The position numbers were made by a program, and so were the translations under genes. Positions 34,308 through 42,101 of a DNA stretch of 64,000 nt are shown in pieces (the first letter of the stretch is position 1; every line of letters begins with the position of its first letter). Source of the DNA: Halomarinibacterium sedimenti (lineage in GTDB: Bacteria; Bacteroidota; Bacteroidia; Flavobacteriales; Flavobacteriaceae). Below the pieces are notes generated by a model, which was given only the letters and a program-made list of their open reading frames with translations, was not told the DNA's origin and ran no database searches. The stretch spans positions 62,001 through 126,000 of the forward strand of contig NZ_JAHWDP010000004.1 in the NCBI RefSeq assembly GCF_019312585.1, in the 5' to 3' direction.

Positions 34308-35633
34308 TTATTTTTTGGCATAATCCTCAGGAGAAGGTAAAATCCAATCGTGATGTTTAAAATGATTCCATTTTTGAGAGGATATATCTACTTCTGGGTC
34401 AATAAAGGTATGGTAGGTCCCTTGATTAATTTTTACTTTACATGTTACATACACGGCTACATCGTTCCCTTTTTCGGCTTCCATATTTTTAATTCGCTGC
34501 GCCATTTGCCAAATAAAATCGGGTTTCGTCTTTACACTTTTAATTTGGTCGCTGCTTAATAAGGGGAGGTAGGGGTAGTTATTTCGTTCCCCGGTTTCTT
34601 TGTTTTCTACCCAATAAATAAGCTGTCCGCTTCGACTTCTTAGCATCATTCGCCAACTTAATCGGTGGCCTTCTTCAGTCCAAAGGACATCATCTTTAAT
34701 GAACCAATGACGCAATGGTAGCCCAATTTGAAACAAAAAATAAATACTGAAAATGGTTATTCCAAGGGTTTTATATTTCGGAATTATGACCTCGTCACTT
34801 TTAAAAACAGGACGTTTTAATCTAAAGCGTTTAATAAGTGTTTCTGGTGTAAAAAAGAAGAGTGCAAAAGCAATACTCATATACGGAAAAATTCCCACTT
34901 GAAATACAAAGGAATTAAACAAATGAAAAAACAACGAAAGGCAAAAAGCCAATACTCTTGTTCGTTTCCAAAGAAACAGTGGGATAATAATTAAATCGAA
35001 CAAAATCCCTACATAAGCAATACCATAATGTACCCATCCTTGCTGAAGCAATTCGCCTATTAACCAATAGCTTTTTTTGCCTTTCATAAATAATGCAGGT
35101 ACAGAGGCGTCTAACCATTGGGGATACATTTTTGCAATAGATGCGTAGGTAAAAACAATCCAAATTTGCGCAATAAAAACCATCGAAACCCAACGCGGCA
35201 TACTGTATTTTTTAAAGTTGGGAATCCATTTGGCATCTAATGATAAGTATCGATTGGCTGGAAAAAAGACCATCATCCAGCATAACAACATCATTAAATA
35301 GTAATGATTATTATAGGAGCTTTTTTGCATTAAATACACGCAAGTCCACATAAGTGCATAAGCTGCCATGCTCCAACGGTATTTGTAACCCAACATTACC
35401 ATAATTCCAAAACATCCCATGAGAACGAAATAGAAATACATTCCGTTTCCAGGAAGAGGTTGTAAAAAATCGAAACCAATAAAGTTGAAAGTAAATTGAG
35501 GCTCGACCAGTGTTTGTTTTACCCAACCCGTGGCAATAGCGCCAAAGGCTTCAATAGAAATTAATAAGCCAAAGACAATCCGCCAAAGCGATAGTCCCGT
35601 ATTATCAATTCTTTTGAATAAAAAATCATTCAT
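34308..35633 (-). CDS. HTTM domain (vitamin K-dependent gamma-carboxylase-like) membrane protein
   Basis: The 441-residue protein begins with about eight TM helices. The HTTM features are SLWRIVFGLLISIEAF at the start, the KSSYNNHYYLMMLLCWMMVFFPA stretch, and FFHLFNSFVFQVGIFPYMSIAFALFFF. A soluble C-terminal region of about 150 residues follows (GHRLSWRMMLRSRSGQ). The family contains eukaryotic and bacterial Glu carboxylase homologues. Bacterial members are mostly unassigned and carboxylase activity is not shown by sequence. Its start overlaps ribF by 8 nt. Confidence 0.85.
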   Translation of the reverse strand: MNDFLFKRIDNTGLSLWRIVFGLLISIEAFGAIATGWVKQTLVEPQFTFNFIGFDFLQPLPGNGMYFYFVLMGCFGIMVMLGYKYRWSMAAYALMWTCVYLMQKSSYNNHYYLMMLLCWMMVFFPANRYLSLDAKWIPNFKKYSMPRWVSMVFIAQIWIVFTYASIAKMYPQWLDASVPALFMKGKKSYWLIGELLQQGWVHYGIAYVGILFDLIIIPLFLWKRTRVLAFCLSLFFHLFNSFVFQVGIFPYMSIAFALFFFTPETLIKRFRLKRPVFKSDEVIIPKYKTLGITIFSIYFLFQIGLPLRHWFIKDDVLWTEEGHRLSWRMMLRSRSGQLIYWVENKETGERNNYPYLPLLSSDQIKSVKTKPDFIWQMAQRIKNMEAEKGNDVAVYVTCKVKINQGTYHTFIDPEVDISSQKWNHFKHHDWILPSPEDYAKK

Positions 35634-36558
35634 GTTCCTTCAGAAAAATTCTAGCAAAAGTTTCGTCTTTTTGGATGGCTTCTTTAAGTTGGGTTAAGGA
35701 CTCAAAGGTATCTTCATCTCTAATGTGAGTAATGAATTCCAAAGTCAATTGACTTCCGTACAAATCTGCATCAAAATCAAGAAAAAAGGTCTCAATAGTA
35801 GTGTTTTTTCCTCCTACTGTGGGGTTGGTGCCAATACTGGTAAGTCCATAATAGGGTTTTCCATCAATTTTAGCGTGTGTTAGATACACTCCATTTTTTG
35901 GAATTAATTTATAAGATTCCTCCACTTTAAGGTTGGCAGTGGGATAGCCCATAGTTTTCCCAATTTGCTTGCCACTTTCCACATGTCCCTTTAGTGTATA
36001 ACGATATCCCAAAAAGCTGTTTGCAGTTTCAATGTCACCCATCTCGAGTGCTTTTCTAATTTTGGTAGAACTTATGGCAACTTCGTCAAGTTCTTGAGCC
36101 GAAATTTCTTCGACGGCAAAGGAATAGGTTTTTCCAAATTCTCGTAGATCTTCGATAGTGGCGGTACGATTTCTTCCGAAACGATGGTCGTAGCCAATAA
36201 TCACTTTTTTAACCTTTAATTGATTCACCAAAATATCACGAACATATTCTACTGCCGTGAGGCGAGAAAATTCTTGTGTAAAGGGATGAATGACCAAATG
36301 GTCCAAACCTAGTTGCGTTAAATGTTCTTTTTTTTCTGAAAGTGTATTGAGCAATTTTATGTCGATTTCCTTTTGAAGCACCATCCTTGGATGTGGGAAA
36401 AAAGTTAGTAAAACCGACTCTAAATCATTTTTTCGAGCTGCTTCAACCACACGTTTAATAATGGCTTGATGCCCAATGTGGACGCCATCAAAGGTACCAA
36501 TAGTGACAACGGTCCCTTTTTCATTTTTAAAAGCAGAAGATGGACTGTGTTCTTTCAA
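35626..36558 (-). CDS. ribF: bifunctional riboflavin kinase / FAD synthetase
   Basis: The enzyme phosphorylates riboflavin to FMN and adenylates FMN to FAD. The N-terminal nucleotidyltransferase domain shows TIGTFDGVHIGHQAII and GYDHRFGRNRTATIEDLREF. The C-terminal kinase domain shows GKTMGYPTANL and GVYLTHAKIDGKPYYGLTSIGTNPT. The length of 310 aa is typical. It lies 1 nt after pth and overlaps the HTTM gene by 8 nt, making a three-gene operon. Confidence 0.95.
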   Translation of the reverse strand: MKEHSPSSAFKNEKGTVVTIGTFDGVHIGHQAIIKRVVEAARKNDLESVLLTFFPHPRMVLQKEIDIKLLNTLSEKKEHLTQLGLDHLVIHPFTQEFSRLTAVEYVRDILVNQLKVKKVIIGYDHRFGRNRTATIEDLREFGKTYSFAVEEISAQELDEVAISSTKIRKALEMGDIETANSFLGYRYTLKGHVESGKQIGKTMGYPTANLKVEESYKLIPKNGVYLTHAKIDGKPYYGLTSIGTNPTVGGKNTTIETFFLDFDADLYGSQLTLEFITHIRDEDTFESLTQLKEAIQKDETFARIFLKEHE

Positions 36559-36559
36559 T

Positions 36560-37192
36560 TTATTTTCCGTTAAAGGTATTCATGGTTTCTTTTATTCCAG
36601 CTAGGCCAAAGGATTCAATAATTTGACTTGCCATTTCAAGTCTTTCGGGAAGTTTTTTTGTTTCCTCTTCATCCCATTCTCCCAAAACATAATCTACTTG
36701 TCTCCCTTTTGAAAACGCATCGCTAATTCCAAATCTAAATCGGTTGTACTGAGTAGTTTGTAACACATCTTGAATATCTTTTAATCCATTGTGTCCGCCG
36801 TCACTTCCTTTAGTTTTTACACGAAGCGTCCCGAATTGTAAATTAAGGTCATCGGTAACTACCAACAAATTTTCCAAAGGAATATTTTCTTTATCAAGCC
36901 AATATTTTACAGCTTTTCCGCTAAGATTCATGTAGGTGCTTGGCTTAAGTAGCAAAAAGCTTCTTCCTTTCTTTTTATGAACTGTAACATCTCCTAGCTT
37001 AGCTGTTTCCCAAGTGAGTTCATTTTCTCGGGCCAAAAAATCTACAATTTTAAAGCCAATGTTATGACGTGTATTTTCATATTTGGGGCCAATATTTCCC
37101 AATCCGGCTATCAAGAATTTTTTCATGGAATCTCCTTCAGTATAATGGGCGTCTTTTTTTAAGCCAAGTAGTTTTCTGAAAAACTCAATCAT
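36560..37192 (-). CDS. pth: peptidyl-tRNA hydrolase
   Basis: The enzyme recycles peptidyl-tRNA released from stalled ribosomes. The core motifs are [18 protein letters not shown] (catalytic His in TRHNIG), [12 protein letters not shown], and [27 protein letters not shown]. The 210 residues include a basic N-terminal extension of 22 residues ([14 protein letters not shown]) before MKKFLIAG. If that is not translated, the start is ATG 37126. I keep the longer form because similar extensions occur in flavobacterial Pth. It leads the pth-ribF-HTTM unit. Confidence 0.93.
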   Translation of the reverse strand: MIEFFRKLLGLKKDAHYTEGDSMKKFLIAGLGNIGPKYENTRHNIGFKIVDFLARENELTWETAKLGDVTVHKKKGRSFLLLKPSTYMNLSGKAVKYWLDKENIPLENLLVVTDDLNLQFGTLRVKTKGSDGGHNGLKDIQDVLQTTQYNRFRFGISDAFSKGRQVDYVLGEWDEEETKKLPERLEMASQIIESFGLAGIKETMNTFNGK

Positions 37193-37219
37193 TTTTCAAT
37201 TCGTTTCAGTAAAAATAAA

Positions 37220-37248
37220 AAAAGCATCCCATTTAATAGGATGCTTTT
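37220..37248 (-). terminator. rho-independent terminator after rplY
   Basis: A 10-bp perfect stem (AAAAGCATCC / GGATGCTTTT) with a 9-nt loop is followed by TTTATTTTTA on the minus strand. It lies between the rplY stop and the pth start, so rplY is a separate unit. Confidence 0.88.
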
Positions 37249-37271
37249 GTGTATTCTTATAAATAGAAGAT

Positions 37272-37925
37272 TTATTCTTCGGCTGGAGCTTCTGCTGGAG
37301 CAGCTTCTGATGTAGCTTCTTCTCCTTCTGCACCATCTTCTCCCTCTTCTCCTTCTTCCTCTTCTTCATCAGCAATAATTGTTCTTGAAGTTCTAATTTG
37401 ACAAATTACAGTGTTTTCACCGTGCATGATTTTAAACTTATCTTGCTCGATTTCAGTAATGTACATTTTGTTACCAATACGCATTTCAGTAATGTCTGCT
37501 TCAATAAAATCTGGAAGATTTTTAGGTAATGCTTTTACACGAAGTTTACGGTTTACAATACGTAAAACCCCACCATTTCTAACACCTTTCGAGTTTCCAA
37601 CAATACGTACGGGAATTTCCATGGTTACTTCTTTGTCATCAAATATTTGATAGAAGTCTATGTGAATAATTTTGTCGTTTACTGGGTGAAATTGAATATC
37701 CTGAAGGATACATTCTACCTTAGTTCCGTCTTCTAGTGCAATTACAACTGTGTGTACATCTGGAGTGTACACCAAGTCTTTAAATGCAATTTCGTCTGCC
37801 GAAAAGTGTATAGGTGTATCTCCTCCGTAAACAACGCAGGGAACCTTTCCAGCATTACGTAAGGCTTTGGTAGCTACCTTGCCCACGCTTTCTCTTTTGA
37901 GTCCGTTAATTGTAATTGATTTCAT
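37272..37925 (-). CDS. rplY: 50S ribosomal protein L25 / general stress protein Ctc
   Basis: The 217-residue, two-domain CTC-type L25 binds 5S rRNA. Features are the N-terminal [27 protein letters not shown], then the [26 protein letters not shown] hinge, and the C-terminal beta domain. The last 25 residues form a Glu/Ala tail ([17 protein letters not shown]), common in Bacteroidota L25. It has its own promoter and terminator and lies upstream of pth, a frequent pairing. Confidence 0.95.
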   Translation of the reverse strand: MKSITINGLKRESVGKVATKALRNAGKVPCVVYGGDTPIHFSADEIAFKDLVYTPDVHTVVIALEDGTKVECILQDIQFHPVNDKIIHIDFYQIFDDKEVTMEIPVRIVGNSKGVRNGGVLRIVNRKLRVKALPKNLPDFIEADITEMRIGNKMYITEIEQDKFKIMHGENTVICQIRTSRTIIADEEEEEGEEGEDGAEGEEATSEAAPAEAPAEE

Positions 37926-37975
37926 TTTTGTTTTTTAAATGATTAAATAATGCTTAGCCATTGCTAAAGCGGGTG

Positions 37976-37983
37976 CAAAGGTA
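37976..37983 (-). promoter_or_regulatory. -7 box (TACCTTTG) for rplY
   Basis: This is an exact TAnnTTTG on the minus strand, 51 nt upstream of ATG 37925. The rest of the 200-nt gap up to prs holds only a 7-bp hairpin (ACCACTA / TAGTGGT, 38094-38112) past the prs stop, without a U-tract. Confidence 0.6.
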
Positions 37984-38125
37984 GTTTTTTTTCTGAAAAA
38001 AGCTACTGAAAAGAAAGTTTTTTACTCGTAAAGCGAGGGTTGGATCATCGCTGGATTATGAATGTATTATAATCTTCGTCGAGGTTTGCCTAGACCACTA
38101 GTCATTAGTGGTGTTTCAAAAAGAG

Positions 38126-39067
38126 TTACATCAAAAATTTGGAGCTAATGGATTTATTTTCATTTACCCGAAGCATCACATCGGCAAATAAATTGGCACA
38201 AGTTAATACTCTTATTTTATCACTTTTTTGACGTAGCGGAATGGAGTCTGTTACAATGAGCTCTTCAAGCTTCGATTTTTCTAATTTTTCATAAGCATTT
38301 CCAGAAAGAATAGGATGCGTACAAATAGCTCGTACACTTAAAGCACCTCGTTCCATCATTAAGTCGGCAGCTTTTGTTAAGGTTCCCGCTGTATCCACCA
38401 TATCATCAACGAGGACTACATTTTTACCCGTGACATCACCAATTAATTCCATGTGAGAGATAATGTTTGCTTTTTCTCGTTGCTTATAACATATTACCAC
38501 ATCGCTTTCCAATGCTTTTGAATAGGCATACGCTCTTTTTGAACCTCCCATGTCTGGCGAAGCAATAGTTAAGTTTTCTAGGTTAAGACTTTTTAAATAG
38601 GGTAAAAAGATAGTTGAGGCAAAAAGGTGGTCCACTGGTTTTTCAAAAAACCCTTGAATTTGGTCTGCGTGTAAATCCATGGTAATGATTCGAGTGGCAC
38701 CAGCGGTTTCCAACATTTTTGCGACTAATTTAGCAGCAATGGGCACACGAGGTTTGTCTTTACGGTCTTGACGCGCCCATCCAAAATAGGGAAGTACAGC
38801 AGTAATATGACGAGCAGAAGCTCTTTTGGCAGCATCCAACATTAACAACATTTCCATTAAGTGGTCACTGTTTGGAAATGTAGATCCAATAATAAATACA
38901 CGACTTCCACGAACCGATTCTTCAAAAGAAGGCTGAAACTCACCATCGCTATAGGTTGAAGTGATAACATTGCCTAAGTCACTGCCAAAGGCTTTAGCGA
39001 TATCTTTAGCAAGGTCCTGACTTTGTTTACAAGCAAAAATTTTAGGTTCTGGAATAGGTGCAGACAT
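38126..39067 (-). CDS. prs: ribose-phosphate pyrophosphokinase
   Basis: The enzyme makes PRPP from ribose 5-phosphate and ATP for purine, pyrimidine, His, Trp and NAD synthesis. Its marks are IFIIGSTFPNSDHLMEMLLMLDAAKRASA, the flexible loop VLPYFGWARQDRKDKPR, MDLHADQIQGFF and the PRPP loop VVLVDDMVDTAGTL. The length of 313 aa is normal. It has a separate promoter (39090-39097) and faces the tRNA-Leu/GIY-YIG locus divergently. Confidence 0.96.
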   Translation of the reverse strand: MSAPIPEPKIFACKQSQDLAKDIAKAFGSDLGNVITSTYSDGEFQPSFEESVRGSRVFIIGSTFPNSDHLMEMLLMLDAAKRASARHITAVLPYFGWARQDRKDKPRVPIAAKLVAKMLETAGATRIITMDLHADQIQGFFEKPVDHLFASTIFLPYLKSLNLENLTIASPDMGGSKRAYAYSKALESDVVICYKQREKANIISHMELIGDVTGKNVVLVDDMVDTAGTLTKAADLMMERGALSVRAICTHPILSGNAYEKLEKSKLEELIVTDSIPLRQKSDKIRVLTCANLFADVMLRVNENKSISSKFLM

Positions 39068-39089
39068 ATTGGTGGTATTTATTTGAATA

Positions 39090-39097
39090 CAAAAGTA
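39090..39097 (-). promoter_or_regulatory. -7 box (TACTTTTG) for prs
   Basis: This is an exact TAnnTTTG on the minus strand, 23 nt upstream of ATG 39067. Confidence 0.6.
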
Positions 39098-39162
39098 ACC
39101 TTATGAGGTATTTTTTCGTAAAAATGCAAGAAGGATTTACTAACAATTTATAATTAATTGTT

Positions 39163-39170
39163 TATTTTTG
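39163..39170 (+). promoter_or_regulatory. -7 box (TATTTTTG), apparently the ancestral tRNA-Leu promoter
   Basis: This is an exact TAnnTTTG. It ends 12 nt before a 15-nt relic of the tRNA-Leu 5' end rather than before the intact tRNA, which is 350 nt further on. It now precedes the GIY-YIG gene, so gene and tRNA may share a transcript. Confidence 0.55.
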
Positions 39171-39180
39171 CCCTCCCGTG

Positions 39181-39221
39181 AAGCCTTGGTCCTGCCTGCC
39201 GGCAGGCAGGGGCGGTACAGA
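39181..39221 (+). repeat. tRNA-Leu relic split by a 20-bp perfect palindrome
   Basis: AAGCCTTGGT (39181-39190) and GGCGG (39211-39215) together equal the first 15 nt of the intact tRNA locus at 39520-39534. They are separated by the perfect palindrome CCTGCCTGCC/GGCAGGCAGG (39191-39210). The following GGTACAGA (39214-39221) repeats the 3' junction of the intact tRNA (39598-39605). The block therefore looks like a tRNA copy with its middle lost and a palindrome inserted. Confidence 0.7.
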
Positions 39222-39271
39222 TACGTTCTTTTTTATTAATTTTGATGTTCAGTTAAGCAAAATTTTTGACG

Positions 39272-39517
39272 ATGTATTGGGTATATGCGTTATCGAGTTT
39301 AAATCGAAACTATATTTATGTTGGAATGACTCAAGACATTGAACAAAGGATTTCTAGACATAATAATGGATTAGAAAGAACAACAAAACCCTATGCACCT
39401 TTTGTGCTCTTATATAAAGAAGTTCATCCCAATCGAATTGAAGCTCGAAAGCGGGAAAAATTTTGGAAATCTGGAGTTGGTAAAGAACAGCTTCGAGAAA
39501 TTAAAAATACACTGTAA
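39272..39517 (+). CDS. small GIY-YIG nuclease domain protein
   Basis: The 81-residue protein is a bare GIY-YIG (UvrC/URI-type) nuclease module. It has YWVYALSSLNRNYIYVGMTQDIEQRISRHNNG, where YVY/YVG take the places of GIY and YIG, then the catalytic Arg (QRISRHN) and the ARKREKFWKSGVGKEQLRE helix with the Glu/Lys pattern of the family. ATG 39272 is used; an upstream TTG at 39266 is less likely. It ends 4 nt before the tRNA-Leu gene. Such solitary genes are frequent beside tRNAs in Bacteroidota as I recall them. The role is unknown and mobility is possible. Confidence 0.85.
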   Translation: MYWVYALSSLNRNYIYVGMTQDIEQRISRHNNGLERTTKPYAPFVLLYKEVHPNRIEARKREKFWKSGVGKEQLREIKNTL

Positions 39518-39521
39518 TTAA

Positions 39522-39601
39522 GCCTTGGTGGCGGAATTGGTAGACGCGCACGACTCAAACTCGTGTTCTTCGGAGTGTGGGTTCGATTCCCACCCAAGGT
39601 A
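39522..39601 (+). tRNA. tRNA-Leu (anticodon CAA)
   Basis: The acceptor stem GCCTTGG pairs with CCAAGGT (G1:U72), followed by discriminator A. The D-arm contains TGGCGGAATTGGTAGACGCG. The anticodon arm CACGA-CTCAAAC-TCGTG gives CAA, reading UUG. A short class II variable arm (TTCTTCGGA) and T-arm GTGGG-TTCGATT-CCCAC complete it. CCA is not encoded. No -7 box stands directly before it. Confidence 0.95.
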
Positions 39602-39605
39602 CAGA

Positions 39606-39638
39606 AAAGCTCTTTAGAAATGAAGAGCTTTATTTTTT
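39606..39638 (+). terminator. terminator after tRNA-Leu
   Basis: A 9-bp stem (AAAGCTCTT / AAGAGCTTT) with an 8-nt loop is followed by ATTTTTTC on the plus strand. It overlaps the stop codon of the convergent T9SS gene. Confidence 0.82.
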
Positions 39639-40310
39639 CACAAACTTTTTAATGGCAGTCCCTTCTTCAGAAGTAATCTTCAAAAAATAGATTCCATTTT
39701 GCAAAGAAGAAACGTCAATTTCAGTAGCAACTTCTTTAAGTTCCATCACTTTTTGCCCTGATAGATTGAATACTGAAAGCTGTTCCATTTGTAGGTTTTC
39801 AGAAGTAATAAAAAGGGTTTTTGAGGCTGGGTTAGGGGAAATAAGAATATTTTGTTGGTTAAAAGCTTCAATTGAAAGATTTGGGGTATTATAGTAAATG
39901 AGGTCTCTAAATGTTCCTCCATGAATTTGCAATCGTTGAATATTATCTCCTTGATCTTCTATTTGGATACCAAAAGGGGTCCCGATAGAGAAAAATCCAA
40001 AATAAAGCTGCTCAAAATTGTCTTGTTCTTCACCACAAACAGCTGTTGTGTAAGTGCTCGTTTCAACCTCAAAACCTTCAAATTCGTAGATAAATGTCCC
40101 TTGAAAAGTATTGCAGGCTCCCTCGCCGTTAAATTCTAGATTAGGATTGATTGTTAAAGTTGGTGAAATAGGAGGGTCAAAATCACCTACATGAATTGAA
40201 GGGCTGTTTTCAAATAACATATGATATAAATACCACGTTTGAAAAAAATCGGGATCTTGCGCGAGACCTTTTATTGAAACAAAAAGAAAAAAGAGTATTA
40301 TTTTTTTCAT
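39630..40310 (-). CDS. T9SS type A sorting-domain protein, small secreted
   Basis: The protein has 226 residues with a signal peptide (FFLFVSIKGLAQ, about residue 18). A domain of about 130 residues with one Cys pair (GEGACNTFQGTF, TTAVCGEEQ) resembles a META/HslJ-like lipocalin pattern. The last 75 residues form the type A C-terminal sorting signal (ISPNPASKTLFI, LSVFNLSGQKV, LQNGIYFLKI). It should be exported across the outer membrane by the T9SS. The function is unknown. Confidence 0.82.
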   Translation of the reverse strand: MKKIILFFLFVSIKGLAQDPDFFQTWYLYHMLFENSPSIHVGDFDPPISPTLTINPNLEFNGEGACNTFQGTFIYEFEGFEVETSTYTTAVCGEEQDNFEQLYFGFFSIGTPFGIQIEDQGDNIQRLQIHGGTFRDLIYYNTPNLSIEAFNQQNILISPNPASKTLFITSENLQMEQLSVFNLSGQKVMELKEVATEIDVSSLQNGIYFLKITSEEGTAIKKFVKK

Positions 40311-40375
40311 AACTCCCCAGTCATTAGATTAATACTACTAAAGATTGGAATTATTTGTTAAAGAAGGCTAAGCTG

Positions 40376-40936
40376 TTACCAACCCTCGTCGGCCTCTTCT
40401 TCTTTTGTTTTTGCAAGTCCTTTTTTAAATTCTTCGTTTAGGGTATTAAACAAGTCCGAAATATTTTGCGGTGTCTCTGTGTATTCTTTTTTTAAATCGC
40501 CCCCTCGGGTATAAAAAGCATCTGGGGCTTTGTCCAATTCAAAAGGAAACCACCCTTTTTTACCTGTATCGTTTATAGGGCCGTATTGCTCCAAACTCAC
40601 CACATCAAATTTGTATTTTCCTTCCTTAAAGACTACTTCTACTTGGTATCGCAAAGCGTTACACGACTTTTTACCCATCAATGTAAAGCACATGGCATTT
40701 TCTTTTTCTCCTTGAAAAACAACTTTTTTTCCGTCTTCCGATGAAATAACCGTTCTATTTCCAGTTTTGGACCAGGCAAGTGCTTTTTTGTAGAGCGAAC
40801 TTTGACTCATGCCTTCCATTTCTAATACTATATAGTTGGGATGTAGGCCTTCCATATCGTAGGTGAAAGCTTCAGACTGTGCAAATACAGCAGTGCTAAT
40901 AAATAAAAACGCGAAAAGAATTTTGGGGATACTCAT
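40376..40936 (-). CDS. secreted DUF4468-like protein
   Basis: The protein has 186 residues with a signal peptide (FLFISTAVFAQ, about residue 20). The segment SQSSLYKKALAWSKTGNRTVISSEDGKKVVFQGE, the following strand and the VVFKEGKYKFDVVSLEQYG motif match DUF4468 (a TBP-like fold found in Bacteroidota). Two Cys (AMCFTLM, KSCNAL) may pair. No sorting domain or lipobox is present, so it is probably periplasmic. The function is unknown. Confidence 0.72.
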   Translation of the reverse strand: MSIPKILFAFLFISTAVFAQSEAFTYDMEGLHPNYIVLEMEGMSQSSLYKKALAWSKTGNRTVISSEDGKKVVFQGEKENAMCFTLMGKKSCNALRYQVEVVFKEGKYKFDVVSLEQYGPINDTGKKGWFPFELDKAPDAFYTRGGDLKKEYTETPQNISDLFNTLNEEFKKGLAKTKEEEADEGW

Positions 40937-41005
40937 AATAATCTATCAATTTTAATAGGGGTAAGATATAAATTTTCTTTATTTTCATTGAAAATTTGAA
41001 TATTA

Positions 41006-41584
41006 ATGTCCCAATTTTGGTTATACTTTACATTAGGATTAGAACATGTGCTGGATTGGCAGGCCTATGATCACGTATTGTTTATTATAGTACTTTGTGC
41101 TGCATATACTTTAGCATCTTGGAAACGATTGTTAGCACTTGTTTCACTGTTTACTTTAGGGCATACGTTATCACTTTTTCTAACCCATTATGAAGTAGTG
41201 ACAGTTACCGCCAAATGGATCGAGTTTTTAATTCCTATCACCATTATTTTTACAGGAATTTATAATATTTTCAATTTAAAAAGAGGGTTAAAAGAAAAGA
41301 AAGCTATTGTTCTTTTTATTGTCACTTTGTTTTTTGGTCTTATCCACGGATTTGGTTTTGGGCGTTACTTTAATCAGATAAATGATGACAAAGAAGTGAT
41401 GCCATTGATTGAATTTGCTCTTGGCATTGAACTTTCACAACTTATTATTGTAGTATTTGTGATGGTTTTAGGCTATTTTATGCACACCTTTTTTAGATTT
41501 AAGCAACGCGATTGGATTATGGTTGTTTCTTCTATTGTAATAGGAATGGCAATCCCTATGCTTATTGAAAATTGGCCATTTTAA
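41006..41584 (+). CDS. HupE/UreJ family membrane protein
   Basis: The protein has 192 residues and about six TM helices. The family marks are GLEHVLDWQAYDHVLFIIVL near the start, the FTLGHTLSLFLT helix and FGLIHGFGFG with its conserved His. HupE/UreJ proteins are linked to nickel or cobalt uptake in some bacteria, but flavobacterial members lack nearby hydrogenase or urease genes, as here. The transported substrate is unassigned. Confidence 0.88.
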   Translation: MSQFWLYFTLGLEHVLDWQAYDHVLFIIVLCAAYTLASWKRLLALVSLFTLGHTLSLFLTHYEVVTVTAKWIEFLIPITIIFTGIYNIFNLKRGLKEKKAIVLFIVTLFFGLIHGFGFGRYFNQINDDKEVMPLIEFALGIELSQLIIVVFVMVLGYFMHTFFRFKQRDWIMVVSSIVIGMAIPMLIENWPF

Positions 41585-41671
41585 GATATCTTTATTTTTT
41601 TCGGAAACATTTAACACCCACTTTTTTTGTAGCGACGTAACTTCCAAGTAAATTCGCTGTCTATTAGTAGT

Positions 41672-42100
41672 ATGAAGAAAGAAAAACAATTAAAATACGA
41701 CATTGCGTATTTACGTATGGCGCGCGAATGGAGTAAACTTTCCTATTGTAAGCGAAGACAGGTTGGGGCACTCATTGTAAAGGATAAAATGATCATTAGT
41801 GACGGGTATAATGGTACTCCCACAGGATTCGAAAATATTTGCGAAGACGACGATGGTTACACAAAATGGTATGTATTACATGCCGAAGCCAATGCCATAT
41901 CGAAAGTGGCATCATCGACACAATCCTGTAAAGGGGGGACACTATATATCACCATGTCACCTTGCCAGCAATGTAGTAAGTTAATTCATCAAACAGGGAT
42001 ATCTCGATTGGTGTATAACGAAGCATATAAAGATGACTCCGGGATAAAATTTTTACAGAAAGCTGGCGTTGAAATAACACATATTCAAGAGCTGGATTAA
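41672..42100 (+). CDS. dCMP deaminase family protein (ComEB-type)
   Basis: The 142-residue zinc deaminase has LHAEANAISK (Zn ligand His and catalytic Glu) and SPCQQCSKLI (two Cys ligands), preceded by RRQVGALIVKDKMIISDGYNGTP. dCMP deaminase feeds dUMP to thymidylate synthase. The Cys ligands and HAE are complete. It ends 1 nt before the S41 protease gene, with which it is likely cotranscribed. Confidence 0.93.
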   Translation: MKKEKQLKYDIAYLRMAREWSKLSYCKRRQVGALIVKDKMIISDGYNGTPTGFENICEDDDGYTKWYVLHAEANAISKVASSTQSCKGGTLYITMSPCQQCSKLIHQTGISRLVYNEAYKDDSGIKFLQKAGVEITHIQELD

Positions 42101-42101
42101 G

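Noticed and set aside
39191-39210. 20-bp palindrome considered as a transcription terminator
   Set aside because: A perfect palindrome without a loop and without a following T-run is not a good intrinsic terminator, and its position inside a tRNA relic suggests an insertion.
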